64,000 nucleotides of DNA from Pseudomaricurvus sp. HS19 (GCF_009857815.1 NZ_WVVW01000001.1:372001-436000), one strand, 5' to 3'. Positions 50,672 through 59,969 are shown, counted from the first letter of the stretch. Notes: generated by a model not told the origin, from the sequence alone. Translations and numbers: made by a program.

Positions 50672-53587
50672 TCAGAGGCTGAGCACCTCCAGCCCCAGTT
50701 GAGCGACCCGCTCGCGATTGCCGCTGCTGGTGACCACCGCCACACTGGCCTTGTCCGCCTGCAGATAGGTTGCAGCCACCCGCTTGAGATCGTCAATGCT
50801 GACCTGCAGGATGCGCTGGCGGAACAGCTCGCGCCTGGCCTTGTCCCGCCCGAACAGCTCTGCCTGGAAAGTCTGCTTCGCTTCACCGGCTGGTGAGCTG
50901 GGCTTGTCCAGCGAACTGACCACACCGAGGATCGCCGCTTCCAGGGCGGCAAAGTCGTGCTCTTTGGCGAGCAACCACTCCACCGCACGGTCGAAGTCCT
51001 GCAGGGTCTCTTCCAGGCGCGGATCGCGATAGGAGAAAAAGCGGAAGGCGGCAATATTGCTGTCCTGGCTGGCGCCTCCACCGTAGGCTCCGCCCTGTTC
51101 ACGGATGGCGCGGTGCAGGTAGCCGTTGCGCAGGAAGCCTCCCAGCACAGTCAGGGCGGCGGCATCGGGATGATCCATGGGCACAGTAGGGTAGGCCTTG
51201 GCGCAGAAGTTGACCTGGGTGTTGGCCAGCCAGGCTTCTTTCACCTGCGCGCTCACCGGCGCCAGACTGAATGGGGTTTGGGGCAGCGGCTCGGCGGAAG
51301 GCCACTGTTCACGGATCACCTGCTGATAGCCGTCCAGCGACTCTTTCTCGGCCACCACCAGATACTGCCGGGGGGCACTTTGCAGCTGTTCGTGCAGGGC
51401 CTGCAGCTGGCTGGCGAAATCCCGCAGCTGGGCGTCGTCCTGCAACGCCTTGTCCAGGCTCTTGAAGCGGCGTATCCCTTCGAGACCGTTGAGTCTGTGT
51501 GAGACCAGTGCTGACGGGCTCATGCCGGCGGAGGCGGCGGCCATGGCAAGGCCATGGCCGTTGCCGGTGACGCTCTGTTCGCGGCGGGCCCTGACCTGGG
51601 CCACCAGCTCCCGCAGTCGGGAGTGTTCGTCAAAGCGCACATCGTTCAGCGTGGCCCACATCAGTTCGCACAGGGCCGGCTGCTGCTCGCGCAGGGATTT
51701 GGCAGACAGGGTCAGCCTGGCCTGCACATTCTGCACGTCGTCGCTGGCACCGCGTATGGAGGTAAAGGCACTGATGGAGCCGGCTACCTGGGCCTGCCAG
51801 CGTTGTACGTCCAGATAGCTCTTGTCGCCGATGCCCAGCTCGGTGAGGAACATGCCGTAGCAGGAGAGCAGTTCCAGCTGCTCGTCGGAGAGCTCGGGCA
51901 GGTCAAGGATAATCTGTTGATAGACAATGCCATTGGTGCCGGCGGCGTAACTGGTAAGGGTGTTGGGCAGTTGTTCGACGCTGTCACTGGGTGTGTAGTG
52001 CATGGCCGCAGGAATATCCTCAAGCCCCACCTTGGGCAGGATACCGGGGTCGTCCACCCGCTGCTGGCGCTCTTCCAGAGCGTGGGCCTGGGCCACGATG
52101 GCGGCTTTGGCCTCTTCACTCAGCTGGCTGCGGATGCTGGCCAGGCGGGCTTTTTCGGCCTGCTCCTTGCGTTCGCCCAATTGCGCGTCGGGACGCAGGG
52201 TGAGGCGTACACGGTGCTGGTTATCCAGCAGCAGCTGCTGCGCCAGGCGCTTGATAAATTCCGGGTCCTTAATGTCCTCGTGCAGCGCTTCCAGGGTGGG
52301 ATCGAGATTGAGCAGGGCAATCGGGTCGCCGCGGTGTGTTGCTGATGTGAGGGCAGTCATAATGATCTGCAGGCCGTAGGGGTAGCTGTCGCCACCCACT
52401 TCCCGCTGGTGCAGTTCCAGTTGCTGCAAGGCCGCCAGCAGTTGCTCGTAGGGAACCCCTTCGGCTGCCACCTGCTGGATTACTGACAGTACCAGCTCCT
52501 CCACCTTGTCGGCGTCGGCCGGCTCACAGCCTTCCAGACCACAGATAAAGGTCAGCTCTTTCTGTGAATCATCAAGGCCGCAGAGGGGGGAGGGGGCGTT
52601 ACCCAGCTCTGTGGTTTCCAGTGCGTGCTGCAGCGGTGAGGCGCTGTTGTCCAGCAGGATGCTCGACAGCAGTTGTGCCTGCAGGCTCTCCTGCAGGTTG
52701 GTGGCCTTGCCCAGCAGCCAGGCAATCACCGTGTGACCACGACGCTCCAGTTCACCTTCCTCGCTCAGCGGGTAGGCCTCTTCCACCCTGACCGGTGCCA
52801 GGTAACGGCGTTCGTCGGGTACGGAAATCTGGCTGTCGAGACGGTCAAAGCGGCTCAGGGCCTGCTCCTCAAAACGCTCCTGCAGCTCCTGCACGGGAAT
52901 GTCGCCATAGGTCATGAAGACGGCGTTGCTGGGGTGGTAGTGGGTCTTGTAGAAGTTCTGCAGCTGCTCGTAGCTGAGCTGCGGGATTTCGTCCGGGTCA
53001 CCACCGCTGTTGTAGTGGTAAGTGGTGGTGGGGAACAGGTATTTACACAGGGTCTGCCACAGCTGCGACGGTACGGAGCTCATGGCGCCTTTCATCTCGT
53101 TGTACACCACACCCTTGTAAACCAGCTCCGACTCCGGGTTGCCGCTCTCGGCAAAATCAAAGCGGTGTCCCTCCTGGGCAAAGTCCAGTGGATCAAGGCG
53201 GGAGAAAAACACCGCGTCCAGGTAGACGTCCAGCAGGTTGTTGAAGTCCTTGCGGTTCTGACTGGCAAAAGGGTAAGCGGTCCAGTCAGAACTGGTGAAG
53301 GCGTTCATAAAGGTATTGAGGGAGCGGCGGATCATCATGAAGAAGGGATCGCGCACCGGATACTTTTCGCTGCCGCAGAGGGCGGTGTGCTCGAGAATGT
53401 GGGCCACCCCGGTGGAGTCGTGGGGCACCGTGCGCAGGGCCACCAGAAACACGTTCTCGTTGTTGTCGGCCGCAATGTGAATATGCTGCGCGCCGGTAGC
53501 CCGGTGCCGGTACTCCTCGACGGTTACCTGCAGGGACTCAATGGTCTGGCTGCGGAGCTTCTCAAATGCGGGGTGTGCTGCTGTCAT
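50672..53587 (-). CDS. M16C metalloprotease (PreP-like)
   Basis: 971-residue insulinase-family peptidase of the M16C (presequence protease) subgroup. The inverted zinc motif HILEH lies at residues 63-67, with the downstream acidic ligand region expected near residue 160; the four-domain architecture of two catalytic-type halves fits the length. PreP-like enzymes degrade unfolded peptides in an enclosed chamber. ATG 53587 (MTAAHPAFEK) matches the family start; an open extension to 53932 has no ribosome site and unusual composition. Confidence 0.92.
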   Translation of the reverse strand: MTAAHPAFEKLRSQTIESLQVTVEEYRHRATGAQHIHIAADNNENVFLVALRTVPHDSTGVAHILEHTALCGSEKYPVRDPFFMMIRRSLNTFMNAFTSSDWTAYPFASQNRKDFNNLLDVYLDAVFFSRLDPLDFAQEGHRFDFAESGNPESELVYKGVVYNEMKGAMSSVPSQLWQTLCKYLFPTTTYHYNSGGDPDEIPQLSYEQLQNFYKTHYHPSNAVFMTYGDIPVQELQERFEEQALSRFDRLDSQISVPDERRYLAPVRVEEAYPLSEEGELERRGHTVIAWLLGKATNLQESLQAQLLSSILLDNSASPLQHALETTELGNAPSPLCGLDDSQKELTFICGLEGCEPADADKVEELVLSVIQQVAAEGVPYEQLLAALQQLELHQREVGGDSYPYGLQIIMTALTSATHRGDPIALLNLDPTLEALHEDIKDPEFIKRLAQQLLLDNQHRVRLTLRPDAQLGERKEQAEKARLASIRSQLSEEAKAAIVAQAHALEERQQRVDDPGILPKVGLEDIPAAMHYTPSDSVEQLPNTLTSYAAGTNGIVYQQIILDLPELSDEQLELLSCYGMFLTELGIGDKSYLDVQRWQAQVAGSISAFTSIRGASDDVQNVQARLTLSAKSLREQQPALCELMWATLNDVRFDEHSRLRELVAQVRARREQSVTGNGHGLAMAAASAGMSPSALVSHRLNGLEGIRRFKSLDKALQDDAQLRDFASQLQALHEQLQSAPRQYLVVAEKESLDGYQQVIREQWPSAEPLPQTPFSLAPVSAQVKEAWLANTQVNFCAKAYPTVPMDHPDAAALTVLGGFLRNGYLHRAIREQGGAYGGGASQDSNIAAFRFFSYRDPRLEETLQDFDRAVEWLLAKEHDFAALEAAILGVVSSLDKPSSPAGEAKQTFQAELFGRDKARRELFRQRILQVSIDDLKRVAATYLQADKASVAVVTSSGNRERVAQLGLEVLSL

Positions 53588-53663
53588 TCCCAAAACCTCA
53601 ATGCTGCGGACGGCGGATGCTACGTAATTGAAACCCCAGTGTAACTTAGGGGGCTCGCCCGGG

Positions 53664-54239
53664 TCACGGGGCGGGATCGGGAGATTCGCGCAACTTTTGC
53701 AGTTGTTGCTGGTAGCCGGCAAAGGCCTGCAGCAACTTTGCGTATTGCTCCGGTGCCTGCTCAAGGGTTTGGAGGGCGTGACATACGGCCTCCAGGGTAG
53801 AAAGTTGGCCCTCTTTTTCTGCACGGCGAATACGGTAGAGAGAGGGCAGTTGCGAGGGCAGGGAGAGGCGTGGCAGCGACAGCAGCCAGGGGTTGAGATG
53901 CAGGATCTTGCGCGCCTTGCGCCAGGTGCCATCGATAACCAGCAGGGCGTCGGCGGCTGTGGTATTGGCGGCAGCCGATGTCCCGTTGCCGGCGGCGGGC
54001 TCCGGGAAGAGCAGCAGGGGGCGGCTGCAAGGGAGCTGCCCGGCAGGCAGGGTTTCCGCCACGATCATCGTGCACTGCTGCAAGCTGTCGCGCAATAACT
54101 GCACCGTGCCTTTGGCGTGGCCCTGCTCGCCGGGGTGTTGCCAGACAATCACCGGCATCCGGTTGGCGACTGGCGTGATCCAGTGGCAGTGGCAGCGGGC
54201 GAAGGGCAGCTGGCAGTGTGGGCAGAGCGGACGGGACAC
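53664..54239 (-). CDS. DTW-domain tRNA-uridine aminocarboxypropyltransferase-like protein
   Basis: 191 residues. The family's zinc-type N terminus (CPHCQLPFARCHCHW) and the DTW motif in VIDGTWRKARKIL are clear. DTW proteins such as YfiP/TapT form acp3U in tRNA using SAM. The middle contains alanine-rich sequence that seems an insertion relative to typical members. Seven bases separate it from the GIY-YIG gene upstream on the same strand, so the two are probably co-transcribed. Confidence 0.88.
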   Translation of the reverse strand: MSRPLCPHCQLPFARCHCHWITPVANRMPVIVWQHPGEQGHAKGTVQLLRDSLQQCTMIVAETLPAGQLPCSRPLLLFPEPAAGNGTSAAANTTAADALLVIDGTWRKARKILHLNPWLLSLPRLSLPSQLPSLYRIRRAEKEGQLSTLEAVCHALQTLEQAPEQYAKLLQAFAGYQQQLQKLRESPDPAP

Positions 54240-54246
54240 AGGCCGG

Positions 54247-54588
54247 TTACTCCTTGTCCAGCCCCAGCAGCGAGTGCCAGTCGAGGTGCTGTTGCGTCGC
54301 TATCAGCGCCAGTTTGGCGTCGCGCTTCAGTTGTTTGATCTCGTATTCCCGTTTGCTGGCGCTCGAGCGACTCTCCTGCAGTTCCCGGTAAAGCAGTGTT
54401 TGCGGTCGGCGGCCGCGGAAAAAGCGCGCGCCGCTGCCGTTACTGTGGGCCTGCCAGCGTTTGGGGAGATTGTTGGTGATACCGGTATAGAGTCGTTCGT
54501 CGCTGCTGAGAATGATATAGACGCACCAGCTCCCGTCCGCGGCGCTGACAGAGGGGGGCAATACGGTGTCGGTTGGGGCGGGTTTCAT
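54247..54588 (-). CDS. GIY-YIG nuclease-domain protein
   Basis: 113 residues of the small UPF0213/YhbQ-like GIY-YIG group: the GIY-YIG element reads CVYIILSSDERLYTGITNN, followed by RWQAHSNGSGARFFRGRRP and the conserved Glu in YRELQESRS. Function in this subgroup is unproven (single-domain DNA nuclease suspected). ATG 54588 is used; a much longer in-frame reading would run through the tandem repeat and the cmoM leader. Confidence 0.87.
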   Translation of the reverse strand: MKPAPTDTVLPPSVSAADGSWCVYIILSSDERLYTGITNNLPKRWQAHSNGSGARFFRGRRPQTLLYRELQESRSSASKREYEIKQLKRDAKLALIATQQHLDWHSLLGLDKE

Positions 54589-54639
54589 GATATTGACGGT
54601 ATTCCGGCAGCGGCGAATGCCAAGGCATGTCGACCAGGC

Positions 54640-54707
54640 ACGACGTAAACAAGCTTGACGACGTAAACAGCGCGACGACGTAAACAGCGCGACGACGTAA
54701 ACAGAAA
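54640..54707. repeat. Four tandem copies of a 17-base unit
   Basis: Unit GACGACGTAAACAGCGC in four consecutive copies; the middle two are identical, the first and last diverge at their ends. They lie in the gap between the divergent GIY-YIG and cmoM genes, about 90 bases before the cmoM start. Could be promoter-proximal spacing DNA, slippage product or a protein-binding array. Confidence 0.9.
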
Positions 54708-54796
54708 GACAGCCAACGAAATCCGGCTGGCCTATAATTCGCCCAATTCTAATGGCCCCACCGGCAACATCAAGCAACATCAGGCGAGCTTCACCC

Positions 54797-55630
54797 ATGA
54801 CCCAGTCCAAACCGCCAGCAATCCCCCCGGGTGTTGCCGACAGTGACCGCAACTTTGACGACCTGGCCCATCGCTTTAAACGCAATGTGTATGACACGCT
54901 CAAGGGGCGTATCCGCCTGGAAATACTGGAGCGGGACCTGCGTGAGTTTCTGCCCGGGTTGTTTACTGCGGATGCCCGGCGCCTGCGGATTCTGGACGCC
55001 GGTGGTGGCCAGGGCCAGTTGGGTTTGTCGCTGGCAGCACTGGGCCACGAACTGGTGATCTGTGACCTGTCAGCAGAGATGTTGAAACTGGCCCGGGAAA
55101 AGGCCGCCCAGCTGGGGCTGGGGGAGCGGGTGACCTTTCATCATGGCCCGGTGCAGGAGTATGTGTCGGAGATGAGCCGGAAGACCCAAACCTTTGACCT
55201 GATCCTCTGTCACGCGGTGCTGGAGTGGGTGGTGGAACCGCAACAACTGCTGCAGATTCTGACCGCGGGTTTGCGGGCGGGAGGATTCCTGTCATTGAGC
55301 TATTACAACGTCAACAGCATCAAGATGAAGAACCTGCTACGCACCAACTTCCGCAAGGTGATCGATGATGACTACCGCGGTTATCGCGGCAGCCTCACAC
55401 CAACCTGGCCGCGGGAGCCGGACGAGGTGGATCGATGGTTGGCAGCGTTGCCGCTGGAGCGTCTGTGCTGCTCGGGGATTCGCTGTTTTCACGATTACCT
55501 GCTGGATCCGGCTTCACGCCAGAACGAGCCGGAGCAGCAGCTGTTGCTGGAGCGACGCTTGTCCCGCGAAGAGCCCTGGCGTCAGCTGGCGCGTTACATT
55601 CACGTTTTGAGCAGGAAATCCTTGGCCTGA
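54797..55630 (+). CDS. cmoM: tRNA 5-carboxymethoxyuridine methyltransferase
   Basis: 277-residue class I SAM methyltransferase matching CmoM (formerly SmtA/YcbC). SAM motif LDAGGGQGQLGLSLA, motif II VICDLSAEML, and CHAVLEWVVEPQ, SLSYYNVNSIKMKNLL, GIRCFHDYL and ARYIHVLSRK are the same landmarks as in E. coli CmoM. It methylates cmo5U34 in tRNA. ATG 54797 chosen because the conserved RNFDDLAHRFKRN region follows after a short tail. Its 3-prime end overlaps the convergent DnaJ-type gene by 31 bases. Confidence 0.95.
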   Translation: MTQSKPPAIPPGVADSDRNFDDLAHRFKRNVYDTLKGRIRLEILERDLREFLPGLFTADARRLRILDAGGGQGQLGLSLAALGHELVICDLSAEMLKLAREKAAQLGLGERVTFHHGPVQEYVSEMSRKTQTFDLILCHAVLEWVVEPQQLLQILTAGLRAGGFLSLSYYNVNSIKMKNLLRTNFRKVIDDDYRGYRGSLTPTWPREPDEVDRWLAALPLERLCCSGIRCFHDYLLDPASRQNEPEQQLLLERRLSREEPWRQLARYIHVLSRKSLA

Positions 55631-56307
55631 TTGATCTTGGCCGCCAGGTAGTCGGAGCCGCCCCGGTCCGGGTGCAATTTCTGCATCAGCCGGCGGTGAG
55701 CCTGGATAATATCCTCGCGACTGGCGTCGTCCGCTAATCCCAGGATTTGCAGGGCTTCGTGACGATCCAGATTACCACCGTTACTGCTGCTGTACTGTTG
55801 TTGTCCGTCACTGGAGCCGTGCTGGCGCCGGAACTGGTAAATGTAAGCGCTTAGCAGGCGCGCGGATTCAGGATCCAGCCGCTGGTATTGGGATACCAGT
55901 TGTTGCAGCTCGGTGTCGGTCAGGTCTTCGAGTTTGCGCCCCTGCTGTTCACCGGCAATGACTTCGCCACTGAGACTGCGATTCTTCAGGTTGAAAGAGA
56001 CCCGCAGGTAGCGGGTGGTGATCACCGGATTGGCAAAGGTGCTGCCCCGCAATTTGCTGAGTACGGGCAGCAGCACCAGCAAGCGGGGGCCGAGGGTTTT
56101 GATTACCGCAAACAGGGCGGCAACCACGGCGCCTATCCAGTGCAGGCGGCCGGTGAGTACGAGGAGAATGGCCAGCAGTGCCACCAGGTAGAGACCGTAC
56201 TGCAGCAGCAGGGAGCGGCGTTTTTCCGGTGGCAGCTTTTTCAGGTAACCGATGGCGCTCAGCAGCAGAAAAACAATGACCGCCAGGAGTATGACTCGGA
56301 CAAACAC
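55600..56307 (-). CDS. Membrane-anchored DnaJ-domain protein
   Basis: 235 residues. Two hydrophobic segments (FVRVILLAVIVFLLLSAIGY and LYLVALLAILLVLTG) anchor the N terminus; a short J-domain with the HPD motif (MQKLHPDRGGSD) ends the protein, in a TIM14-like arrangement. J-domains stimulate Hsp70 ATPase; this one would recruit DnaK to the membrane. Overlaps the convergent cmoM gene by 31 bases. Confidence 0.87.
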   Translation of the reverse strand: MFVRVILLAVIVFLLLSAIGYLKKLPPEKRRSLLLQYGLYLVALLAILLVLTGRLHWIGAVVAALFAVIKTLGPRLLVLLPVLSKLRGSTFANPVITTRYLRVSFNLKNRSLSGEVIAGEQQGRKLEDLTDTELQQLVSQYQRLDPESARLLSAYIYQFRRQHGSSDGQQQYSSSNGGNLDRHEALQILGLADDASREDIIQAHRRLMQKLHPDRGGSDYLAAKINQAKDFLLKT

Positions 56308-56430
56308 GGTGACGCCTCTTTCGTAAGTGTCGCCGCATTCTAAACCACCCGCCTGCCGCAGACCATGTCAGCGGGTTTGGGCGGCAGTGGTGCTACAATT
56401 TGCCCCCTTTTGCTGAACCGGAGAGACAGA

Positions 56431-56823
56431 GTGGTTAACGACAGTGCGGTTAACAATGTACAGGTAATTATGAAAGACGGTCGTCCGGAGTGGGCGGTGC
56501 TGCCCTATGGGGAGTACGAGGCGTTGCTGGACCGGCTGCAACAACTGCAAGGCGGCGTAGCGGCAGTGTCAGCAGCGGATTCTCCGGCAGCAGCGGAAAG
56601 TCTGGTCGGGAGCGAGGCCGGTGTGGATGCAGAGTTTTCACCCGCCAGGCTGGCCCGATTGCGGCAGCAGAAGGGCATGGAGTTGTCGGCGTTGGCACAG
56701 GCGGTGGGTATCAGTGCCCATTACCTGCAGCAGATGGAAAGCGGTGAGCGGGAGCCTTCGGAGCCAATCCTGAGAAACATCGCCAGGGCATTACAGGTTG
56801 AGCAAAACGATCTTATGGGGTGA
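56431..56823 (+). CDS. Antitoxin-like XRE helix-turn-helix regulator
   Basis: 130 residues from GTG 56431 (GGAGAG upstream). The N-terminal part, VQVIMKDGRPEWAVLPYGEY, resembles Phd/YefM-type antitoxin folds, a serine- and alanine-rich linker follows, and the C-terminal half is a Cro/C1-type helix-turn-helix (LARLRQQKGMELSALAQAVG and YLQQMESGEREPS). No toxin gene is adjacent. Probably a DNA-binding regulator of a chromosomal target. Confidence 0.85.
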   Translation: MVNDSAVNNVQVIMKDGRPEWAVLPYGEYEALLDRLQQLQGGVAAVSAADSPAAAESLVGSEAGVDAEFSPARLARLRQQKGMELSALAQAVGISAHYLQQMESGEREPSEPILRNIARALQVEQNDLMG

Positions 56824-56908
56824 TGAGCTAGGGGCGTGAGCCAGGGCGGGTTCGCCCAGGGAGGCAGGGCCGGCCTGAACAGTGTTGCAGGCCGGCGGCA
56901 GTCGGGGA

Positions 56909-58141
56909 TCAACGCATCAGGCGGTAATCCAGCAGTACCGAGAAGGTATAGGTTTTCATGCCCAGTTCTGCCGGGATCTTGCTGAAGGGGCTGGCCTTTT
57001 CCACGGCCGAGCGGGCCTGTTTGTTGAACAGGTCGTAGCGGGACGGCTTCAGGATCTCAATGCCTTGCAGGTTGCCCTGACGATCAATGGTCACCTGCAA
57101 ACGCACATCATCCTGCCACTGGCGCTGGAAGGCCTGGAAGGGAACCGTCTGATAGTGGCGCACTTCACGCACCAGCTTCTGGTAGAACTGTTGCTCCGCC
57201 GCCAGTTGTTCGGCGGTCTGGATCATGTCTTCCTCTTCGACCTCTTCTGCAACAGGGGCAGGGGCCGGCTTGGGTGCAGGCTTGGGCTTGGCGACGGCCA
57301 CCTGTGCCGGGGCTGCCTTGGGTGCAGGTTCCGGCTTGGTGACTACCGGGGCCGGGGTGGGTTTGGCTGCCACGACTGCGGGTTTGGCCTTGGCTACAGG
57401 AGCTGGAATTGCCTTGACCGGAGCCGCGGCGGGTTTGGCCGCCGGTTTGGCCACGGCAGGCGCAGTGGCGGCAGCGATTTCCGCCACTGGTGCAGCCGGC
57501 TCGCTGACTTCGGCCGGCTCAGGCTCTGAGGCAACAGCTGCGACCGATGTACGTCGTGGCAGGCTCTCCATGGTCAGCAGCAGGTCAGTATCGGAAATAC
57601 CGCTCTCCAGCAATGAAGTCTTGAATTCGGTGGAGAGGGGAACCTGTCCAATCCAGCCGCGCAGCAGTACCGGGCCCAGGTTGGCGCCGGCCTTCCCGGC
57701 GATGGTGGTGCCGTTAAAGCTGACTTCGGTGCCCGCTGCCGGATCATAATCAATGACAATGCGGTCACCGCGCTGCAGGCGGCCCTTGAAACTGCTGGTA
57801 AATACCGACAGATCGTTGGTGGCGTTGGCCAGCTGGCTGGCGGACAGGTTCACCGCGGCGCCTTCGATCCACAGGCGGCGGAACTGTCGTGGGGACATGG
57901 AGTCTGTTTCCAGTGCCACCAGCAGGCGGAATGGCTGCTTGCCCTCGATCATTTGCGCTGCGTCGGCCTTGGGTGACGAGGGACCATAGAGCGAGGCGAT
58001 CAGTACGGGCTTATTGAATTGCTGGTAACGGGCAGCTCCCAATTGCTGTCCGGTCTCTGCTGCGAAGGCCTGGCCGCTGACAACGAGCAACAGACAGAGA
58101 AACCCCTCCCACAGGGGCATGGCTTTATATCTAAGACTCAT
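56909..58141 (-). CDS. Chalcone-isomerase-like domain fused to a TonB C-terminal domain
   Basis: 410 residues. Signal-type N terminus (LWEGFLCLLLVVSGQAFA), a chalcone-isomerase-like domain (PF16036 type; residues about 30-200, with RLLVALETDSMSPRQFRRLW and LLRGWIGQVPLSTEFK), a lysine/alanine/proline-rich spacer of about 100 residues, and a TonB-like C-terminal domain (DDVRLQVTIDRQGNLQGIEI). TonB-like ends usually contact outer-membrane partners across the periplasm. A clear N-terminal membrane anchor is absent, so its topology differs from ordinary TonB; the function is unknown. Confidence 0.82.
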   Translation of the reverse strand: MSLRYKAMPLWEGFLCLLLVVSGQAFAAETGQQLGAARYQQFNKPVLIASLYGPSSPKADAAQMIEGKQPFRLLVALETDSMSPRQFRRLWIEGAAVNLSASQLANATNDLSVFTSSFKGRLQRGDRIVIDYDPAAGTEVSFNGTTIAGKAGANLGPVLLRGWIGQVPLSTEFKTSLLESGISDTDLLLTMESLPRRTSVAAVASEPEPAEVSEPAAPVAEIAAATAPAVAKPAAKPAAAPVKAIPAPVAKAKPAVVAAKPTPAPVVTKPEPAPKAAPAQVAVAKPKPAPKPAPAPVAEEVEEEDMIQTAEQLAAEQQFYQKLVREVRHYQTVPFQAFQRQWQDDVRLQVTIDRQGNLQGIEILKPSRYDLFNKQARSAVEKASPFSKIPAELGMKTYTFSVLLDYRLMR

Positions 58142-58183
58142 ATTTTTCGTTCTGCTTATAATTTCTTTTTGCGATAAAACGCT

Positions 58184-59155
58184 TTATAGAATATTAGTAT
58201 TATTTATATCGGAGGCTGAGGGAAGGGTTTGTCCGGTCAAGTTATGTAATATTCCTTCCTTGATGCCCCGATCCGAGAGCTGTAGCCCCGTACCCGGCAG
58301 GTGGGCCAGCAGTGCGTGCAGCAGTGCAATGCCAGCGGGAATGACATCCCAGCGCAGGTGGTCGCCCAGGGCTGCGGGTAATTCACCATCGCGGCAGCAC
58401 TCTGTGATCAGTTGCTGTAACGCATCGGCAGTGATCGCATCATAACCTGTGTTACCAAGCAGTTCTGCGATCACCCTCATGGTTCCGGCAGCACCCAGGC
58501 ACAGCTCTGCGGCGGGTCGCTGAAAGGTCTCCAGCTGGCCATCAAGTAGTTTGCGGCAGTAGTCCCCCGCGGCGCTGAAAGCCTCAGCGGAGAGCGGATG
58601 GCCATGGCTGAAGAATTGCTCCCCGATGGCGAGACACCCCAGTGGCAGGCTCTTCCACTCCTGCAGCGCAAAAGCGCTCCCGCAGCAGATCTCGGTGCTG
58701 GCCCCACCGATATCGATGGTGGCGAACTGGCCGCGGTGAGTGCGTAGCAGGGGGTCGCTGCTAAGGCCGGTAAAGGTCAGCCGCGCCTCATCAGCGGGAC
58801 TGATGATCTCTATCGGTCCACCCAGTATCTGTTCCCAGCGGGGAAGAAACTCAGGCTGCCGGCCACAGCGACGCAGTGCTTCAGTGCCAACCGCCCGCCA
58901 GTGTTGCACCTGGTACTGATCCAGCAGGTCCCGGAACTGGCGCAGGCACTGTGCGGCACGGTCGATGGCGGCTTCTGTCAGGGGGCCATCAGGCGCTTGC
59001 CCGCGGGCCAGCTGCACCATCTGTTTGTTGCGATGTACGGCTTCCCGGCCGCCAGGGCCTGGCCGTGCGATCAGCAGGTGAAAGCTGTTGGAGCCCAGGT
59101 CAATGGCTGCCAGTGGGCTGTCATCCCGGTCGGGATCACGAGGGGTTTGTGGCAT
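58184..59155 (-). CDS. Ppx/GppA-family phosphatase
   Basis: 323 residues, ASKHA fold. The phosphate-binding loops are AAIDLGSNSFHLLIARPG and ATIDIGGASTEICCGS, with LPLGCLAIGEQFF and LGAAGTMRVIAELL. It corresponds to the catalytic half of exopolyphosphatase/pppGpp phosphatase; full-length Ppx and GppA carry an extra C-terminal HD-type region (about 500 residues) that is absent here. Substrates could be polyphosphate or pppGpp. Divergent from msrA. Confidence 0.9.
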   Translation of the reverse strand: MPQTPRDPDRDDSPLAAIDLGSNSFHLLIARPGPGGREAVHRNKQMVQLARGQAPDGPLTEAAIDRAAQCLRQFRDLLDQYQVQHWRAVGTEALRRCGRQPEFLPRWEQILGGPIEIISPADEARLTFTGLSSDPLLRTHRGQFATIDIGGASTEICCGSAFALQEWKSLPLGCLAIGEQFFSHGHPLSAEAFSAAGDYCRKLLDGQLETFQRPAAELCLGAAGTMRVIAELLGNTGYDAITADALQQLITECCRDGELPAALGDHLRWDVIPAGIALLHALLAHLPGTGLQLSDRGIKEGILHNLTGQTLPSASDINNTNIL

Positions 59156-59324
59156 GTGAGTAACGGATGGCAGAAGTACAGGCGAATAAGGGCTCTATTG
59201 TGACCTAGTGGTGAGAGGAAAACAGCGGGCTGATGGGTCAACCGGTGGACAGCGGAGTGGATTTCAGGCCACGCTGACAGTGGTATGATTTCATCCAATA
59301 CCATTTGCCAGCTGGAGTTTTGTC

Positions 59325-59969
59325 ATGGGATTTTTCGCACGGGATCCGCGTCGTCTGCAATTGCCGGAAAAGGAGACGGCCTTGCCTGGGCGTGACCAGC
59401 CAATGCGGCTGAACCCCCGTCACCAGGTGCTGGGTACCAGTATGCAGGCGCCTTTCCCGCCGGACTGCGAGGCCGTGTTGTTTGGCCTCGGCTGTTTCTG
59501 GGGGGCAGAGCGGAAATTCTGGCAGCTGCCCGGGGTCTACACCACGGCGGTGGGTTACAGCGGTGGCTATACCCCCAACCCTACCTATGATGAGGTGTGC
59601 AGCGGGATGACGGGGCACAATGAGGTGGTGCTGGTGGTCTATCACCCCGGCGAGGTCCGCTTTGGTGACCTGTTGCGTGTCTTCTGGGAGAGCCATAACC
59701 CCACCCAGGGGATGCGTCAGGGTAACGACATCGGTACCCAGTACCGCTCTGGCATCTACTGCGCCACCGACAAGCAGCTGGAGGAGGCGGAGGCTTCCCG
59801 ACAGCTCTACGCATCGGCTTTGCAGGGCGCCGGCTATGGCGAAGTGACCACCGAGATCGTCAAGGCAGGTCCTTTCTTCTACGCCGAGGAGTATCACCAG
59901 CAGTACCTTCACAAAAACCCTGCCGGCTATTGTGGTCTGGGGGGAACCGGGGTGACCTGCCCGGGCTGA
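59325..59969 (+). CDS. msrA: Peptide methionine-S-sulfoxide reductase
   Basis: 214 residues. Catalytic GCFWGAE motif with Cys57, then [17 protein letters not shown] and the [10 protein letters not shown] segment complete the MsrA domain. It reduces methionine-S-sulfoxide in proteins or free methionine; the recycling cysteines may be those near the C terminus ([12 protein letters not shown]). An N-terminal extension of about 45 residues precedes the domain. Confidence 0.95.
   Translation: MGFFARDPRRLQLPEKETALPGRDQPMRLNPRHQVLGTSMQAPFPPDCEAVLFGLGCFWGAERKFWQLPGVYTTAVGYSGGYTPNPTYDEVCSGMTGHNEVVLVVYHPGEVRFGDLLRVFWESHNPTQGMRQGNDIGTQYRSGIYCATDKQLEEAEASRQLYASALQGAGYGEVTTEIVKAGPFFYAEEYHQQYLHKNPAGYCGLGGTGVTCPG

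Noticed and set aside
53588-53932. N-terminal extension of the M16C protease by 115 codons
   Set aside because: It overlaps the DTW-domain gene on the same strand in another frame, has arginine/cysteine-rich low-complexity composition and no ribosome site; the ATG at 53587 fits the family start.
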